The notes: generated by a model from the sequence alone, not told the origin. A stretch of DNA of 64,000 nucleotides from Kordiimonas aestuarii (GCF_025574465.1 NZ_JAOBPP010000020.1:186001-250000); one strand, 5' to 3'. Shown: positions 8,200-17,359, counted from the stretch's first letter. Made by a program: numbers and translations.

Positions 8200-9285
8200 A
8201 TGGTCAGAAGCAAATTTCTCAAGTTATTTTGTGCGGGCGGCATGCTAGTGGTGACTAACGCCGCGGCACCGATATGGGCCAAAGATGTGCCAGACGGTGT
8301 GTCTGACGTTGCACCGGTTTCCGAGGCGAAAGCTGGGCCACATGTGGCCGCGCGGGAACCCGTTTTGCTCAATGTACTCTCTTACAATATCCAAGGGTTA
8401 CCATCGCCGCTGAAGTCTCATAAAACACCACTTTTCGAGCGTATCGCCGCAATCCTGCGGGAGCGCCGTGAACGGGGCAGCCAGCCACAGGTTGTCTTGC
8501 TGCAAGAAGCGTTTGACAGTGACGCCAGCATCATTGCCGAGACATCCGGTTACAGCTATGTGCTGAAGGGCCCGGGCCGTAAGGCCCGGTCTGAAAAAGG
8601 CCGGGTGCATTGGGCAATGCAAACACGCAAAAACTATATGAGCTTTAGCGACCCGCAGAAGATTACCGGCAGCGGCCTTTATATCCTTTCCGATTATCCG
8701 ATCGTCGAAGCTCAGCACAAGGCGTTCGACAGTGACATGTGCGCGGGGTTCGACTGCCTCTCCAACAAGGCAATCCTTCTGGCGCGTATAGCCGTACCGG
8801 GGCTTGATGAACCGCTTGATATTATCAATTCACACTTCAATTCGCGCCGGTCAGCCAAGGCCCCAAGCCGTCATGTGTTCCGTGCGCATCAGCGCCAGAC
8901 AGATACCCTCAGTTGGTTCATGGACAAGCTCTGTGGCGGTTATCCGGTGATTGTGGCAGGTGACTTCAATACCAAACAGCCAGAGCGCTATGAGTACTTC
9001 CGCAACACTATAGCTGTTGTGGATGCCGCAGAAGACTGCCTGTCAGCGGGGCCGGACTGCGCGCTGCGCAACGCGGCGGAGCGCGACAACGTGCTTTATG
9101 ATACCAACGACAAACAGTTTTTTCGCCCAACAGATAAATACCGGATCATTCCGACGTATATCGAACGCAATTTCACTGAAGAGGTGGATGGCAGGCCCCT
9201 TTCCGACCATCTGGGTTATGAGGTAGAATATAAAATCCTGCCTCTTGGCAACCAGACAGGGAAACAGCAGTGGGCACTGCGCTGA
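8200..9285 (+). CDS. Exported endonuclease/exonuclease/phosphatase-fold hydrolase (sphingomyelinase-like)
   Basis: A 361-residue exported enzyme of the EEP superfamily, whose members hydrolyse phosphodiesters (DNase I, neutral sphingomyelinase, inositol phosphatases). After a signal peptide (cleavage near residue 28, WAKD) come the family motifs: LSYNIQGLP near residue 64, the metal-binding LLQEAF near 99, SGLYILSDYPIV near 153 as in bacterial sphingomyelinases, NSHFN near 210, AGDFNT near 251 and the catalytic SDHLGYEV near 338. The SGLYILS element and export point to a phospholipid or sphingolipid substrate rather than DNA, but that is inference. GGAGGG and AAGGG lie upstream of the ATG. 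Its end overlaps the next gene by 16 bases, implying coupling. Confidence 0.8.
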   Translation: MVRSKFLKLFCAGGMLVVTNAAAPIWAKDVPDGVSDVAPVSEAKAGPHVAAREPVLLNVLSYNIQGLPSPLKSHKTPLFERIAAILRERRERGSQPQVVLLQEAFDSDASIIAETSGYSYVLKGPGRKARSEKGRVHWAMQTRKNYMSFSDPQKITGSGLYILSDYPIVEAQHKAFDSDMCAGFDCLSNKAILLARIAVPGLDEPLDIINSHFNSRRSAKAPSRHVFRAHQRQTDTLSWFMDKLCGGYPVIVAGDFNTKQPERYEYFRNTIAVVDAAEDCLSAGPDCALRNAAERDNVLYDTNDKQFFRPTDKYRIIPTYIERNFTEEVDGRPLSDHLGYEVEYKILPLGNQTGKQQWALR

Positions 9286-10103
9286 AGCGGTATATAACTT
9301 TCCTTATCTTCCTGACCTTAACCTCCACGCTACCAGCGCGGGCAGGGCAGAGTGTAGACCTGAACCGCAGTGGTCAGCCGGTCTACATCGAATCTGTCCC
9401 GGTTGACGACGAGCGCCGAAAGGACAGCTGGGTCGGTCAACTCGGGGTAGGACTAAACCTGAGCCCTGATTTTCTGGGGGCGGGAGCGCATGAAGTGACG
9501 ACCGCCGTGGACCTGCGCCTCAGTTATAAGGACACCTTCTTCCTTGAGAACAACAAGATTGGCGCAGTGGTAACCTCCCGCCGTTTTCTGCGCGCCGGTA
9601 TTATCGCGCGGCTGCAGGATGGCAGGCGCGACGACCTGAGCCGCGCAGGCATCGCCAAAAGCGATGCGCTGTCCGACGCTGTTGAAATAGGGGTATTTGC
9701 GGGGACCTCCTTCTATAAGCTGTTTCTGAGCGCTGAAGCTTATTGGGGCGTGGGGAGTGTGCATGGCGGTATGAGTATGGAGCTTGAGGCAGGCTATCTG
9801 TTTGAGCTGAATTCCAGTTTCAAGCTCGTGCCGGTTATCGGTATGAGCATTGGCTCACGCGATTATTTGCAAGCATATTATGGGGTTGGGGCCGATCACC
9901 CTACATATACCGCCTATCACCCTTCAGGCGGGGCCTATGAGGTGCATGCGGAATTGTCAGCGGAGCACAGGCTTGCTAAGAATTGGCTGGTGAAGGGGAG
10001 TTTGCGGGCTTCCAAGCTGAAGGACAATGCGTTTGACAGTCCTTTTGCCCGGGAGAGCCGTGCGCAGTTGCGGGCCTTTCTTGGCCTTGTCTGGTTATTC
10101 TAA
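9270..10103 (+). CDS. MipA/OmpV family outer-membrane protein
   Basis: A 277-residue protein with a signal peptide (MGTALKRYITFLIFLTL, cleavage after PARA) and a beta-barrel mature part of alternating residues. The N-terminal SWVGQLGVGLNLSPDFLGA is typical of the MipA/OmpV family, and the last residues LGLVWLF end in Phe, as is usual for outer-membrane barrels. MipA was described as scaffolding peptidoglycan enzymes in E. coli. The next gene encodes a peptidoglycan-type dipeptidase, which fits a link to wall metabolism. It starts at GTG 9270 inside the preceding gene. Confidence 0.8.
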   Translation: MGTALKRYITFLIFLTLTSTLPARAGQSVDLNRSGQPVYIESVPVDDERRKDSWVGQLGVGLNLSPDFLGAGAHEVTTAVDLRLSYKDTFFLENNKIGAVVTSRRFLRAGIIARLQDGRRDDLSRAGIAKSDALSDAVEIGVFAGTSFYKLFLSAEAYWGVGSVHGGMSMELEAGYLFELNSSFKLVPVIGMSIGSRDYLQAYYGVGADHPTYTAYHPSGGAYEVHAELSAEHRLAKNWLVKGSLRASKLKDNAFDSPFARESRAQLRAFLGLVWLF

Positions 10104-10112
10104 GGGGGGCGT

Positions 10113-10793
10113 ATGCGCCAGCTAATCTTGGGGGTGTTATTGATGGTTATTGGCCCGGGCGCAAATGCAAGCCCCGCAGAGGAAGGTTTTGTGGACCTTG
10201 AAGTTTATATCCCTGGTATCGTGGTTGAAGCGCGTTACGCGGGCGATGAGAACTTCATGGGCCGCCCGGTGCAGGGTTACCATGCCGGGAAGGCCTTCAT
10301 GAGCCGCGAGGCGGCAGAAAAGTTGACGGTCATTCAAAAGCGTTTGTCGGATTGTGGTCTGACGCTCAAGGTGTTTGACGCCTACCGCCCCCAGCGGGCA
10401 GTTGACGATTTTATGGCGTGGACAAAGGATACCGGCGATACGCTAGGCAAGGCACGGTATTATCCCGATGTCGCCAAGGATGACCTTGTGCCGCATGGCT
10501 ATATTGCAGAGAAGTCAGGCCACACGCGCGGCTCTACCATTGACCTGACCATCGCAGCCCATGGGGAAGATGGTCGCCTGTTTGAGCTGGACATGGGTAG
10601 CCCGTGGGACTTTTTCGGCCCCGTCTCCCATGCGCTCAGCAAAGAGGTCAGTATGCAGCAGCGCGCCAATCGTATGCTGTTGCGCTCCCTCATGACGGAC
10701 CATGGCTTTAAGCCTTATGAAGCTGAATGGTGGCACTTCACACTGGCGGACGAGCCATATCCTGATACGTATTTTGATTTTCCGGTGGAGTAG
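10113..10793 (+). CDS. ddpX: D-alanyl-D-alanine dipeptidase, VanX/DdpX family
   Basis: Zinc enzyme splitting D-Ala-D-Ala. The 226-residue product has a signal peptide (cleavage near ANA/SP, residue 19) and all VanX active-site elements: the DAYRPQRAV loop with Arg near residue 92, SGHTRGSTIDLT with zinc ligands His137 and Asp144, and EWWHF with catalytic Glu205 and zinc ligand His208. It starts 9 bases after the MipA-like gene. There is no vanHA partner or vanRS pair nearby, so a role in recycling wall dipeptide as a nutrient (like DdpX) is likelier than glycopeptide resistance. Confidence 0.9.
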   Translation: MRQLILGVLLMVIGPGANASPAEEGFVDLEVYIPGIVVEARYAGDENFMGRPVQGYHAGKAFMSREAAEKLTVIQKRLSDCGLTLKVFDAYRPQRAVDDFMAWTKDTGDTLGKARYYPDVAKDDLVPHGYIAEKSGHTRGSTIDLTIAAHGEDGRLFELDMGSPWDFFGPVSHALSKEVSMQQRANRMLLRSLMTDHGFKPYEAEWWHFTLADEPYPDTYFDFPVE

Positions 10794-10811
10794 CAGCGCA
10801 TACGTCGCTGC
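10793..10811. terminator. Short hairpin between convergent genes
   Basis: Stem gcagcg (10793-10798) and cgctgc (10806-10811) in the 24-base gap between the dipeptidase gene and the converging GntR gene. It has no T-tract, so its terminator role is only suggested by position. Confidence 0.35.
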
Positions 10812-10817
10812 GCTATG

Positions 10818-11570
10818 TCAGTTCTTGACGAGACGTTCCATATATTCTTTGCCCGGTGTCGGCAATGCGCCTGCTTCGGCGCGGGTATAACGCTCCAGCA
10901 GCTCTGTCTGGGTAAGGTAGCCGGCGCCGTCGCGGATATCCGCTTCAATCGCTGCTTTCAGGCCAAAGGGGTTGCGGGTCTCGATGGCTTGCATGATCTC
11001 CACATGGCGGTCGGTCATATAATGTTTTTCAAGGTTGGCGAGCGCGAGGCGGTGTAGTGGTCCGAGTTGCAGCCAGATGCGTTCAATCATCGGCATACTC
11101 ACCGGGTGCGGGTGGGCTAGATAAAGCGTGCGGTGAAACGCCTGATTGCCGATGATGATGCCCTCCCGGTCCGGGATCTCAAAAGCCTTGTTCTGGCTTT
11201 CATTGAGATGTCTCAGCGCTTGCAGACAGGCGTCATTGATGTAAGGCAGGGCACGTTCCGCGGCGTGCACCTCCAGAAGGATACGAAGTTCCAGAAGTTC
11301 AGCAAGGCGCGCAGGCGACAGGTCGGGCACCATGATGCGCCGATTTGACTTCAACTCAAGCGCCCCCTCGGACGTGAGACGTCTCAGGGCCTCTCGCACC
11401 GGCATGGCGGACACCTTCAGCATATCGGCAATACCGCGGATGGTGAGCGCACGACCAGGTTCAACCTGGCCGGACATCACAGCAAAGCGCAGCGCACGAT
11501 AAACCCATTCCTGGGCGGTTTCACCGGACTCGCGCGCGAGCTTGTCAAAATTGATGTCGTTTTTGCTCAT
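10818..11570 (-). CDS. GntR-family transcriptional regulator (FadR subfamily)
   Basis: A 250-residue regulator and the last gene of the polyamine operon. The N-terminal winged helix-turn-helix covers roughly residues 18-80 (GRALTIRGIADMLKVSAMPVREALRRLTSEGAL). An all-helical FCD ligand domain follows (ELRILLEVHAAERA, NQAFHRTLYLA, DRHVEIMQAI), with the spaced His residues that often bind metal in this subfamily. The start is ATG 11570, 10 bases after the antiporter gene, with AAGGAGAG upstream. FadR-type regulators usually bind short palindromes and respond to organic acids. It is the natural candidate to bind the paired GTGATCAC sites near 20.4-20.55 kb, though this is inferred. Confidence 0.88.
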   Translation of the reverse strand: MSKNDINFDKLARESGETAQEWVYRALRFAVMSGQVEPGRALTIRGIADMLKVSAMPVREALRRLTSEGALELKSNRRIMVPDLSPARLAELLELRILLEVHAAERALPYINDACLQALRHLNESQNKAFEIPDREGIIIGNQAFHRTLYLAHPHPVSMPMIERIWLQLGPLHRLALANLEKHYMTDRHVEIMQAIETRNPFGLKAAIEADIRDGAGYLTQTELLERYTRAEAGALPTPGKEYMERLVKN

Positions 11571-11580
11571 ACTCTCCTTC

Positions 11581-12966
11581 TTACGCAAGGATGGCGAAGC
11601 CAATCAAGGATATAAGCGCAGCAAGCACCGCAAAAGGCAATTGCGTAAGAGCGTGCTGGATGGATGTACAGCCACAACTTTGCGCTGTCAGGACGGTTGC
11701 GTCGGCATAAAGGCAGGCATGGCTGCCGAATGTGCTGGCGGACAGTGTGGCACCAATAATGAGCGGTATGTTCGCGTCTGTCGCGATTGCCAGTTCCGCA
11801 ATGATTGGCAGGGCGATCACAAACATCCCCCAGCTTGAGCCGGTGGCAAACGCAATCAGCCCCATCACACCAAACACGATGAAGGGTAGGGTCTGTGCGG
11901 TCATAAAGGGTTGTGTAAGCTCAAGAATAAAGGATGTGAGGCCTAGGGAGCCGTTCACATCCTTGAGCATATAAGCGGCGAAGATGATCGCCAGCGGCTC
12001 GATCATTGTCTTGAAGCCTTCGATGACGGTGTCGAAGGTGTCGTGCAGGTCAAGCACCCGCAGTGACAGCACCGCGAAAACGGTCAGCGCCAGCGTCGCA
12101 ATGGTCGCGCGCAGGAATTCAAGGTCGAAATAGATGGTAAGCGCGACAAGGCCAAGCATGGGTAATAAGAACAGCGATATTTTTTTCTGCACACCATGTT
12201 TTTCCTGCAAGGCGAGGTGCGCCTTGTGGATATGCTCGGCGCCGGGCGGGATGCACTGGCCTGTGGCGGCCCGTGCTTCGGCCTTTTTCATCGGGCCAAA
12301 AAGCGGGATCTTGCCTGCCGCGATCAACGGGACCATCAACACAGCGATCCATGGGTAAAGCATATAGGGGATGCCGCTGATATAGGCCATCACACCGTGG
12401 CCTTCTTCTGCCATCCCTACGTCCACAAGGATGGTGCCAAAAAACACCGCCCATGTCGAAATGGGGATTATCACGCTGATGGGTGCTGCGGTGCTGTCGA
12501 TGACATAAGCCAGCATTTCCCGCGATACCTTGAACTTGTCGGTAATGCGGCGCATGGCGGCGCCAACGGTGATGGAGTTGAGATAGTCGTCAACAAAAAG
12601 CGCGACCCCCATCAGCCAGGTTGCCATCAGGGCACCAAAACGAGTGGTAACACCGGCGGTTACCTTGTCCATAAAAGCGTGCAGACTGCCTGTTCGTATA
12701 AAGAGGCCGATCAGGCTACCCATGCCGCCACACACAAGGATGATCCATGCCAGGTCATCATCCTGCAGGGTGCGGATGGCTATGTCCGCGAAGGCGCCCA
12801 CGGACCCGGTGCCGTTAAGCATGACAACGCCAACGATTGCACCGGCCAGAAGGGCTTCAATCGGGCGTTTGATCCAGATGGCAATGACAAGCACCAATAG
12901 TGTCGGAATGAGCGAGATCGCGCCGTGGTGCGACAAGGTGGTGTTGAGGGCGTCGGTCGCCTCCAT
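11581..12966 (-). CDS. NhaC-family Na+/H+ antiporter-like transporter
   Basis: A 461-residue integral membrane protein with about eleven hydrophobic segments, starting with LIPTLLVLVIAIWIKRP and ending in a helix LPFAVLAALISLIGFAIL. Segments such as VDDYLNSITVGAAMRRITDKFKVSREML and the STAAPISVIIPISTWA pair match the NhaC family. Some NhaC relatives exchange organic solutes rather than only sodium. Its place between puuC and the GntR regulator suggests a transporter serving polyamine or GABA metabolism, but the substrate is not visible. It starts 74 bases after puuC, beyond a hairpin that may attenuate the operon. Confidence 0.82.
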   Translation of the reverse strand: MEATDALNTTLSHHGAISLIPTLLVLVIAIWIKRPIEALLAGAIVGVVMLNGTGSVGAFADIAIRTLQDDDLAWIILVCGGMGSLIGLFIRTGSLHAFMDKVTAGVTTRFGALMATWLMGVALFVDDYLNSITVGAAMRRITDKFKVSREMLAYVIDSTAAPISVIIPISTWAVFFGTILVDVGMAEEGHGVMAYISGIPYMLYPWIAVLMVPLIAAGKIPLFGPMKKAEARAATGQCIPPGAEHIHKAHLALQEKHGVQKKISLFLLPMLGLVALTIYFDLEFLRATIATLALTVFAVLSLRVLDLHDTFDTVIEGFKTMIEPLAIIFAAYMLKDVNGSLGLTSFILELTQPFMTAQTLPFIVFGVMGLIAFATGSSWGMFVIALPIIAELAIATDANIPLIIGATLSASTFGSHACLYADATVLTAQSCGCTSIQHALTQLPFAVLAALISLIGFAILA

Positions 12967-13004
12967 GATGGTATCTCCCCAGAAACCGGTTTCCCTGAAA
13001 CAAT

Positions 13005-13034
13005 GAAGGGCGCGGTCCCTTTCCCACGCCCTTC
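13005..13034 (-). promoter_or_regulatory. Intercistronic hairpin between puuC and the antiporter gene
   Basis: Perfect 8-base stem (gaagggcg at 13005-13012, cgcccttc at 13027-13034) in the 74-base gap, read on the minus strand and not followed by a T-run. It could stabilise or attenuate the message between puuC and the antiporter gene. Confidence 0.45.
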
Positions 13035-13040
13035 AAATTG

Positions 13041-14537
13041 CTATAGCTGAACCCACGTCGTTTTCAAGTTGGTATATTTATCGAGGGCGTGGAGCGACTT
13101 GTCACGGCCGAAGCCGCTTTGTTTGTACCCGCCGAACGGGATAGAAAGGTCGCCTGTCGGGTCCCAACAGTTAACCCAGACGGTGCCTGCCTGAATGGCC
13201 CGCGCCATGCGGTGCGCCCGGCTGATATCCTTGCTCCAGACCGCGCCAGCGAGACCGTAGATAGTGTTGTTGGCGAGCTCGATGGCTTCTTCCTCACCAT
13301 CAAATTCAAGGATTGCAAGCACGGGGCCAAAGATTTCCTCGCGCGCAATAGTCATCTCCGGCGTGATGCCGTCAAAGATTGTCGGCTCAATGAAGTATCC
13401 GCCCGATTCTGTGCGGGCAACATTGCCGCCTATCTCTAGTTTGCCACCTTCTGCCCTGGCTGTTTCAATGAACTTCATGACACGGCTGTGCTGTTCCTTG
13501 TCGACGATGGCGCCAAGGTTGGTTTTGGGGTCAAGCGGGTCACCGGGCACCCAACTTTTCGCAGCCTCCAGAAGCTTGGTGACGAACTTGTCCTTGATTT
13601 TCCTGTCGACCAGCAGACGAGAGCCTGCGGTGCACACCTCGCCCTGGTTGAAGAAAATGGCACCCGCGGCGGCTTGCGCGGCGGCGTCAAGATCAGGGCA
13701 GTCATCCATAATGATATGTGGGCTTTTGCCTCCGCACTCAAGCGCGATGCGTTTGAGGTTGGACTGGCCTGAATATTCCATGAAATATTTGCCAACCTGC
13801 GTGGAGCCGGTGAAGGCAAGGCCGTCTACATCCATATGCAGGCCAAGCGCCTTGCCTGCGGTATGGCCAAGCCCGGGCACCACGTTAAACACGCCTTTGG
13901 GAATGCCGGCTTCGTGCGCTAGCTCTGCAATGCGTAGCGCCGAAAGGGGTGACTGCTCCGCCGGCTTGAGCACAACGCAGTTGCCAGCAGCGAGGGCAGG
14001 GCCCAGCTTCCACGCAGCCATTAACAATGGGAAGTTCCACGGCACCACGGCGGCGACCACCCCGATGGGCTCCCGCGTTACCATGGCAAGCGAGCTGGCG
14101 TCTGTGGGGGCTATCTCATCCATCACCTTGTCAGCGGCTTCGCCATACCACCGTAGGCTGTTGATGACAGCGGGAATATCAACCGATGTTGCGTCACCAA
14201 TGGGCTTGCCCATGTCCAATACTTCAAGGACCGCCAGTTCATCGGCGTGTGCAGCGACCTTGTTGGCGAAGGCCACCATCAACTTGCCGCGTTTGGTGGG
14301 GTGCAGATCGGCCCAGCCGCTCTCCCGGAAGGCGCGGCGGGCAGACGCGACGGCCTTGTCCACATCCGCCTTGTCACAGCTCGCTACACGTGCGAGCACT
14401 TCACCGGTGGCTGGGTTGATGGTTTCAAGTGTTTCGCCGCTGGCGGCCTCGATCCATGCACCATCAATGAACGCTTTTGTGCGGATTTTGGCGGCCTTGG
14501 CCTGCGACTGCCAATAGGCGTGGTTTTTTTCTGTCAT
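13041..14537 (-). CDS. puuC: Gamma-glutamyl-gamma-aminobutyraldehyde dehydrogenase (PuuC-type)
   Basis: NAD(P)-dependent aldehyde dehydrogenase oxidising gamma-glutamyl-gamma-aminobutyraldehyde or 4-aminobutyraldehyde in putrescine breakdown. The 498-residue protein has the general ALDH layout: PWNFPLLMAAWKLGPALAAG in the cofactor domain, catalytic Glu in ALECGGKSP, catalytic Cys in NQGEVCTAGSR (near residue 302), and the C-terminal PFGGYKQSGFGRDKS motif. The N-terminus (AYWQSQAKAAKIRTKAFIDG) resembles PuuC of E. coli. It lies 11 bases after the putrescine aminotransferase gene. It may serve both the glutamylated and the free aldehyde route. Confidence 0.9.
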   Translation of the reverse strand: MTEKNHAYWQSQAKAAKIRTKAFIDGAWIEAASGETLETINPATGEVLARVASCDKADVDKAVASARRAFRESGWADLHPTKRGKLMVAFANKVAAHADELAVLEVLDMGKPIGDATSVDIPAVINSLRWYGEAADKVMDEIAPTDASSLAMVTREPIGVVAAVVPWNFPLLMAAWKLGPALAAGNCVVLKPAEQSPLSALRIAELAHEAGIPKGVFNVVPGLGHTAGKALGLHMDVDGLAFTGSTQVGKYFMEYSGQSNLKRIALECGGKSPHIIMDDCPDLDAAAQAAAGAIFFNQGEVCTAGSRLLVDRKIKDKFVTKLLEAAKSWVPGDPLDPKTNLGAIVDKEQHSRVMKFIETARAEGGKLEIGGNVARTESGGYFIEPTIFDGITPEMTIAREEIFGPVLAILEFDGEEEAIELANNTIYGLAGAVWSKDISRAHRMARAIQAGTVWVNCWDPTGDLSIPFGGYKQSGFGRDKSLHALDKYTNLKTTWVQL

Positions 14538-14548
14538 GACAATACTCC

Positions 14549-15925
14549 CTACATGCGTCCGAGCTGTTTGGCTGTCAGGTCTAGCGCGTGCCGAGCCTTC
14601 TCAACCAACTCATCAATTTCATCATGCGTGATAACAAGGGGGGGGCACAGGATCATCGCGTCGCCCACGGCGCGCATGATGAGGCCTGTGTTGAAGCAGT
14701 GCTCACGGCACTTGAAACCAACATCCAATTCCGCATCGAATGGCTTTTTGATGCCCTTGTCGTCAACAAGTTCAATGCCACCCAGGAGGCCGATGGAGCG
14801 CACCTGTCCAACCAGTGGGTGGTCAGCCAGTGTCGCCAATTGTTTCTGGAAATACTCAATGCGCGGCTTTGCGGCGTCGCCAACGAGGCCGTCACGCTCC
14901 AGAATCTCGATGTTCTTCAGCGCCACTGCACAAGCCACCGGATGGCCGGAATAAGTGAAGCCGTGGACCATTTCTTCGTCACCGGAGGCGATGGTGTCGG
15001 CTATATCGCCGCCAAGCGCCACGGCGGAAAGCGGCTGGTAGCCTGATGTCATGCCCTTGGCCATCGTCATGACATCCGGGGTGATGCCAAAGTGCTGGCT
15101 GCCGAACCATTCGCCGGTACGGCCCCAGCCGGTGATCACTTCATCAGCCCACAGGAGCACACCATATTTACGGCATATCGCTTCAATCCGTGGCCAGTAG
15201 CCGGCAGGCGGCGGCATCATGCCACCGGCCCCCATGACAGGTTCGCCGACAAAGGCTGCAACATTCTCAGGCCCTAATTCAAGGATCTTGTCCTCCAGAG
15301 CCTGTACGCAGCGGTCGGTAAACTCTTCTTCCGTCAGGTCCCCGCCAAATTTGTAGTGATGCGGCGTGGGGCCGATATGATGAATGCCTGGCACCGGCAG
15401 GTCAAACTGCGGGTGCATGCCGGTCAGACCTGAGAGTGACGCGGCAATGGTAGTGGAGCCATGATATGCCCGTTCCCGCGCGATGAATTGTTTGCGCTGG
15501 GGCTGTCCTTTGAGGTTCCAGTAGTATTTGATCAGCTTATAGGCACTGTCGACCGCTTCGGAGCCAGAGCAGGCGAAAAGCACCTGCGAAATGCCTTCGG
15601 GTGTCTTTTCGGCAACCTTGGCGGCGAGTTCTGTTGCGTAAGGGTTGGAGGTCATGAAAAAGAGATTGTAATACGACAGGTTCCGCATTGCCTTTGTCGC
15701 GGCTTCCACAATCTCTTCATTCCCATAGCCCACTTGTGTGCACCAGAGGCCCGCCATGCCATCAAGGATCTCGTGGCCTTCGGAATCGGTTAGATACACG
15801 CCCTTGGCGCCCGTGATCATACGGACGCCGCGTTCTCTGAGTTCAGGATGGGTGGTGAAGGGATGCAGGTGATGATCCGCATCCTGGCTCTGCCAGAATT
15901 TCGTCTGGTTGGAGATCTGGTTCAT
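14549..15925 (-). CDS. spuC: Putrescine aminotransferase, class III PLP (SpuC-like)
   Basis: Transfers the amino group of putrescine (or another diamine) to pyruvate, giving 4-aminobutyraldehyde. The 458-residue enzyme has class III features: GMAGLWCTQVGYGNEEIV near the N-terminus, CSGSEAVDSA for the PLP phosphate, ERAYHGSTTIA, the LLWADEVITGWGRTGEWFGS aspartate motif and the Schiff-base lysine in MAKGMTSGYQPLSA. It is close in pattern to Pseudomonas SpuC. The ATG at 15925 has AAGGGTGG upstream; the longer in-frame form would overlap the preceding gene. With puuC and puuA beside it, the operon holds both putrescine routes. Other omega-amine substrates cannot be excluded. Confidence 0.87.
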   Translation of the reverse strand: MNQISNQTKFWQSQDADHHLHPFTTHPELRERGVRMITGAKGVYLTDSEGHEILDGMAGLWCTQVGYGNEEIVEAATKAMRNLSYYNLFFMTSNPYATELAAKVAEKTPEGISQVLFACSGSEAVDSAYKLIKYYWNLKGQPQRKQFIARERAYHGSTTIAASLSGLTGMHPQFDLPVPGIHHIGPTPHHYKFGGDLTEEEFTDRCVQALEDKILELGPENVAAFVGEPVMGAGGMMPPPAGYWPRIEAICRKYGVLLWADEVITGWGRTGEWFGSQHFGITPDVMTMAKGMTSGYQPLSAVALGGDIADTIASGDEEMVHGFTYSGHPVACAVALKNIEILERDGLVGDAAKPRIEYFQKQLATLADHPLVGQVRSIGLLGGIELVDDKGIKKPFDAELDVGFKCREHCFNTGLIMRAVGDAMILCPPLVITHDEIDELVEKARHALDLTAKQLGRM

Positions 15926-15942
15926 GGTCTTAACCACCCTTC

Positions 15943-17304
15943 TTAAACCGTCAGTAGCAGGTATTTGGTTTCCCATGGGCTGAGGACAGAGGAGTAGCTG
16001 TCATATTCCATGGCCTTGGCGTCGAGATAGGTTTCGACAAAGCCCTCGCCGAGGATTTCCTTGAGCGCTGTACTGCCGCGCATGTTCTTGAGACCTTCAA
16101 GGAAGTGACTTGGCAGCGAACGGCCCCGTGCTTCATAAGCCGAACCACGGAATTCCGGTGCCGGGTCAAGCCCCGCCTTCATGCCAAGGTAACCACAGGC
16201 AAGCGAGGCCGCGATTGCAAAATAGGGGTTCACATCCGATCCTGAGATACGGTTTTCAATGCGGCGCGACTCTTTTGAGCCACCAGGGACCCGCAGGCCG
16301 ACAGACCGGTTTTCCCGGCTCCAGTGTGTGTTCGTTGGCGCCGACCATGCCAGTGAGAAGCGGCGATAGCTGTTCACAAACGGGGCAATCATGGGCATGG
16401 CTTCGTGCATGTAGGTCTGCAGCCCGGCGATATGTGACAGAAACAGCTTCGAATGGCTGCCGTCCTCATTGGCAAAAATGTTTTTCCCGGTTTTCAGGTC
16501 CACTACAGACTGGTGGATATGCATCGCGCTGCCATAGGTATCCGGGTAGGGGCTCGCCATAAAGGTCGCGAACATATTGTGGCGAATGGCAATCTGGCGA
16601 AGGATGCGTTTAAAGAGGAACGACTGGTCGGCCACATTCAGGGCTGGCCCGTGCACCACGTTAAACTCAAACTGCGCAGGACCGGCTTCATGAATAAGTT
16701 CATCGACATTAATGCGCTGGGCTTCGCAGGCATCATAGATGTCGTCGAAATAAGGCGCAAATTCATCGAGGCTGTCGATCGAATACGGCGCCGATCCGCT
16801 ATCTCTGCGGCCAGACATACCGACCGGAGAAATGGGTGAAGATTCAACATCTTCCTGACGATCTATCAGGTAAAACTCGAACTCTGGGGCGACAATCGGC
16901 TGCCAGCCTTCGTCTTCATAAAGCTTGAGAACGCGCTTGAGTACCTGCCGCGGCGAAAACGCGACAGGGTCCCCGTTGTCGAGCTCGCAATCGCAGATAA
17001 CGGCCGCGGTCGGCTCCGGTTGCCACGGTGTCATGCACAGGGTGTCAAGGTCCGGCAGTAACACGACATCGCGTTCGGTCTCCGACAAATAATTATTGAG
17101 GGCATAGTCACCCGTGATGGTCATGCCAAACACGGTCTCCGGCAGGCGAAGCCCGCGGGTTTTGAGGCCATCGATAAATTTGGTACGGGGCATGGACTTG
17201 CCGCGGGCGATACCTGCGTTGTCCGCCACCATGCACTCGATGTCATCGATATTTTCGGCCTTGAGCCATTTGTCCAGTTCCTCGATGCGCTTTGCATCAT
17301 ACAT
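15943..17304 (-). CDS. puuA: Gamma-glutamylpolyamine synthetase, glutamine synthetase family (PuuA-like), copy 1
   Basis: ATP-dependent ligase of the glutamine synthetase fold, predicted to join glutamate to putrescine. The 453-residue protein shows MVADNAGIARGKSMPR in the beta-grasp domain, the metal/glutamate motifs APEFEFYL and EAGPAQFEFN, SAMHIHQSV for ATP and metal, NSYRRFSLAWSAPTN, and RIENRISGSDVNPYFAIAAS. GlnA housekeeping features such as the adenylylation-site region are not evident. It lies between puuD and spuC. A second, different paralogue is encoded at 22137 on the other strand, so the two may prefer different amines. Confidence 0.88.
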   Translation of the reverse strand: MYDAKRIEELDKWLKAENIDDIECMVADNAGIARGKSMPRTKFIDGLKTRGLRLPETVFGMTITGDYALNNYLSETERDVVLLPDLDTLCMTPWQPEPTAAVICDCELDNGDPVAFSPRQVLKRVLKLYEDEGWQPIVAPEFEFYLIDRQEDVESSPISPVGMSGRRDSGSAPYSIDSLDEFAPYFDDIYDACEAQRINVDELIHEAGPAQFEFNVVHGPALNVADQSFLFKRILRQIAIRHNMFATFMASPYPDTYGSAMHIHQSVVDLKTGKNIFANEDGSHSKLFLSHIAGLQTYMHEAMPMIAPFVNSYRRFSLAWSAPTNTHWSRENRSVGLRVPGGSKESRRIENRISGSDVNPYFAIAASLACGYLGMKAGLDPAPEFRGSAYEARGRSLPSHFLEGLKNMRGSTALKEILGEGFVETYLDAKAMEYDSYSSVLSPWETKYLLLTV

Positions 17305-17359
17305 GGATCACCAATGCAGGCCCATTACTGGGCGCTGTCCTTCTCTCAAATTTGGGGCG

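Noticed and set aside
10113..10793. Glycopeptide (vancomycin-type) resistance cluster
   Set aside because: VanX-type dipeptidase occurs alone with a signal peptide; there is no VanH, VanA/B ligase or VanRS pair nearby.
12196..12900. Plus-strand open frame opposite the NhaC-type gene
   Set aside because: Shadow of the antiporter gene; translation rich in His, Gly and Asp with no family features.
13264..14517. Long plus-strand open frame (about 417 codons) opposite puuC
   Set aside because: It is antisense to a clear aldehyde dehydrogenase gene, has Ser/Arg-rich composition typical of a GC-rich shadow frame and no ribosome site.
15132..15139. Another GTGATCAC copy
   Set aside because: It is inside the spuC coding sequence and lacks the TTGAC element at the set distance, so it is probably chance.
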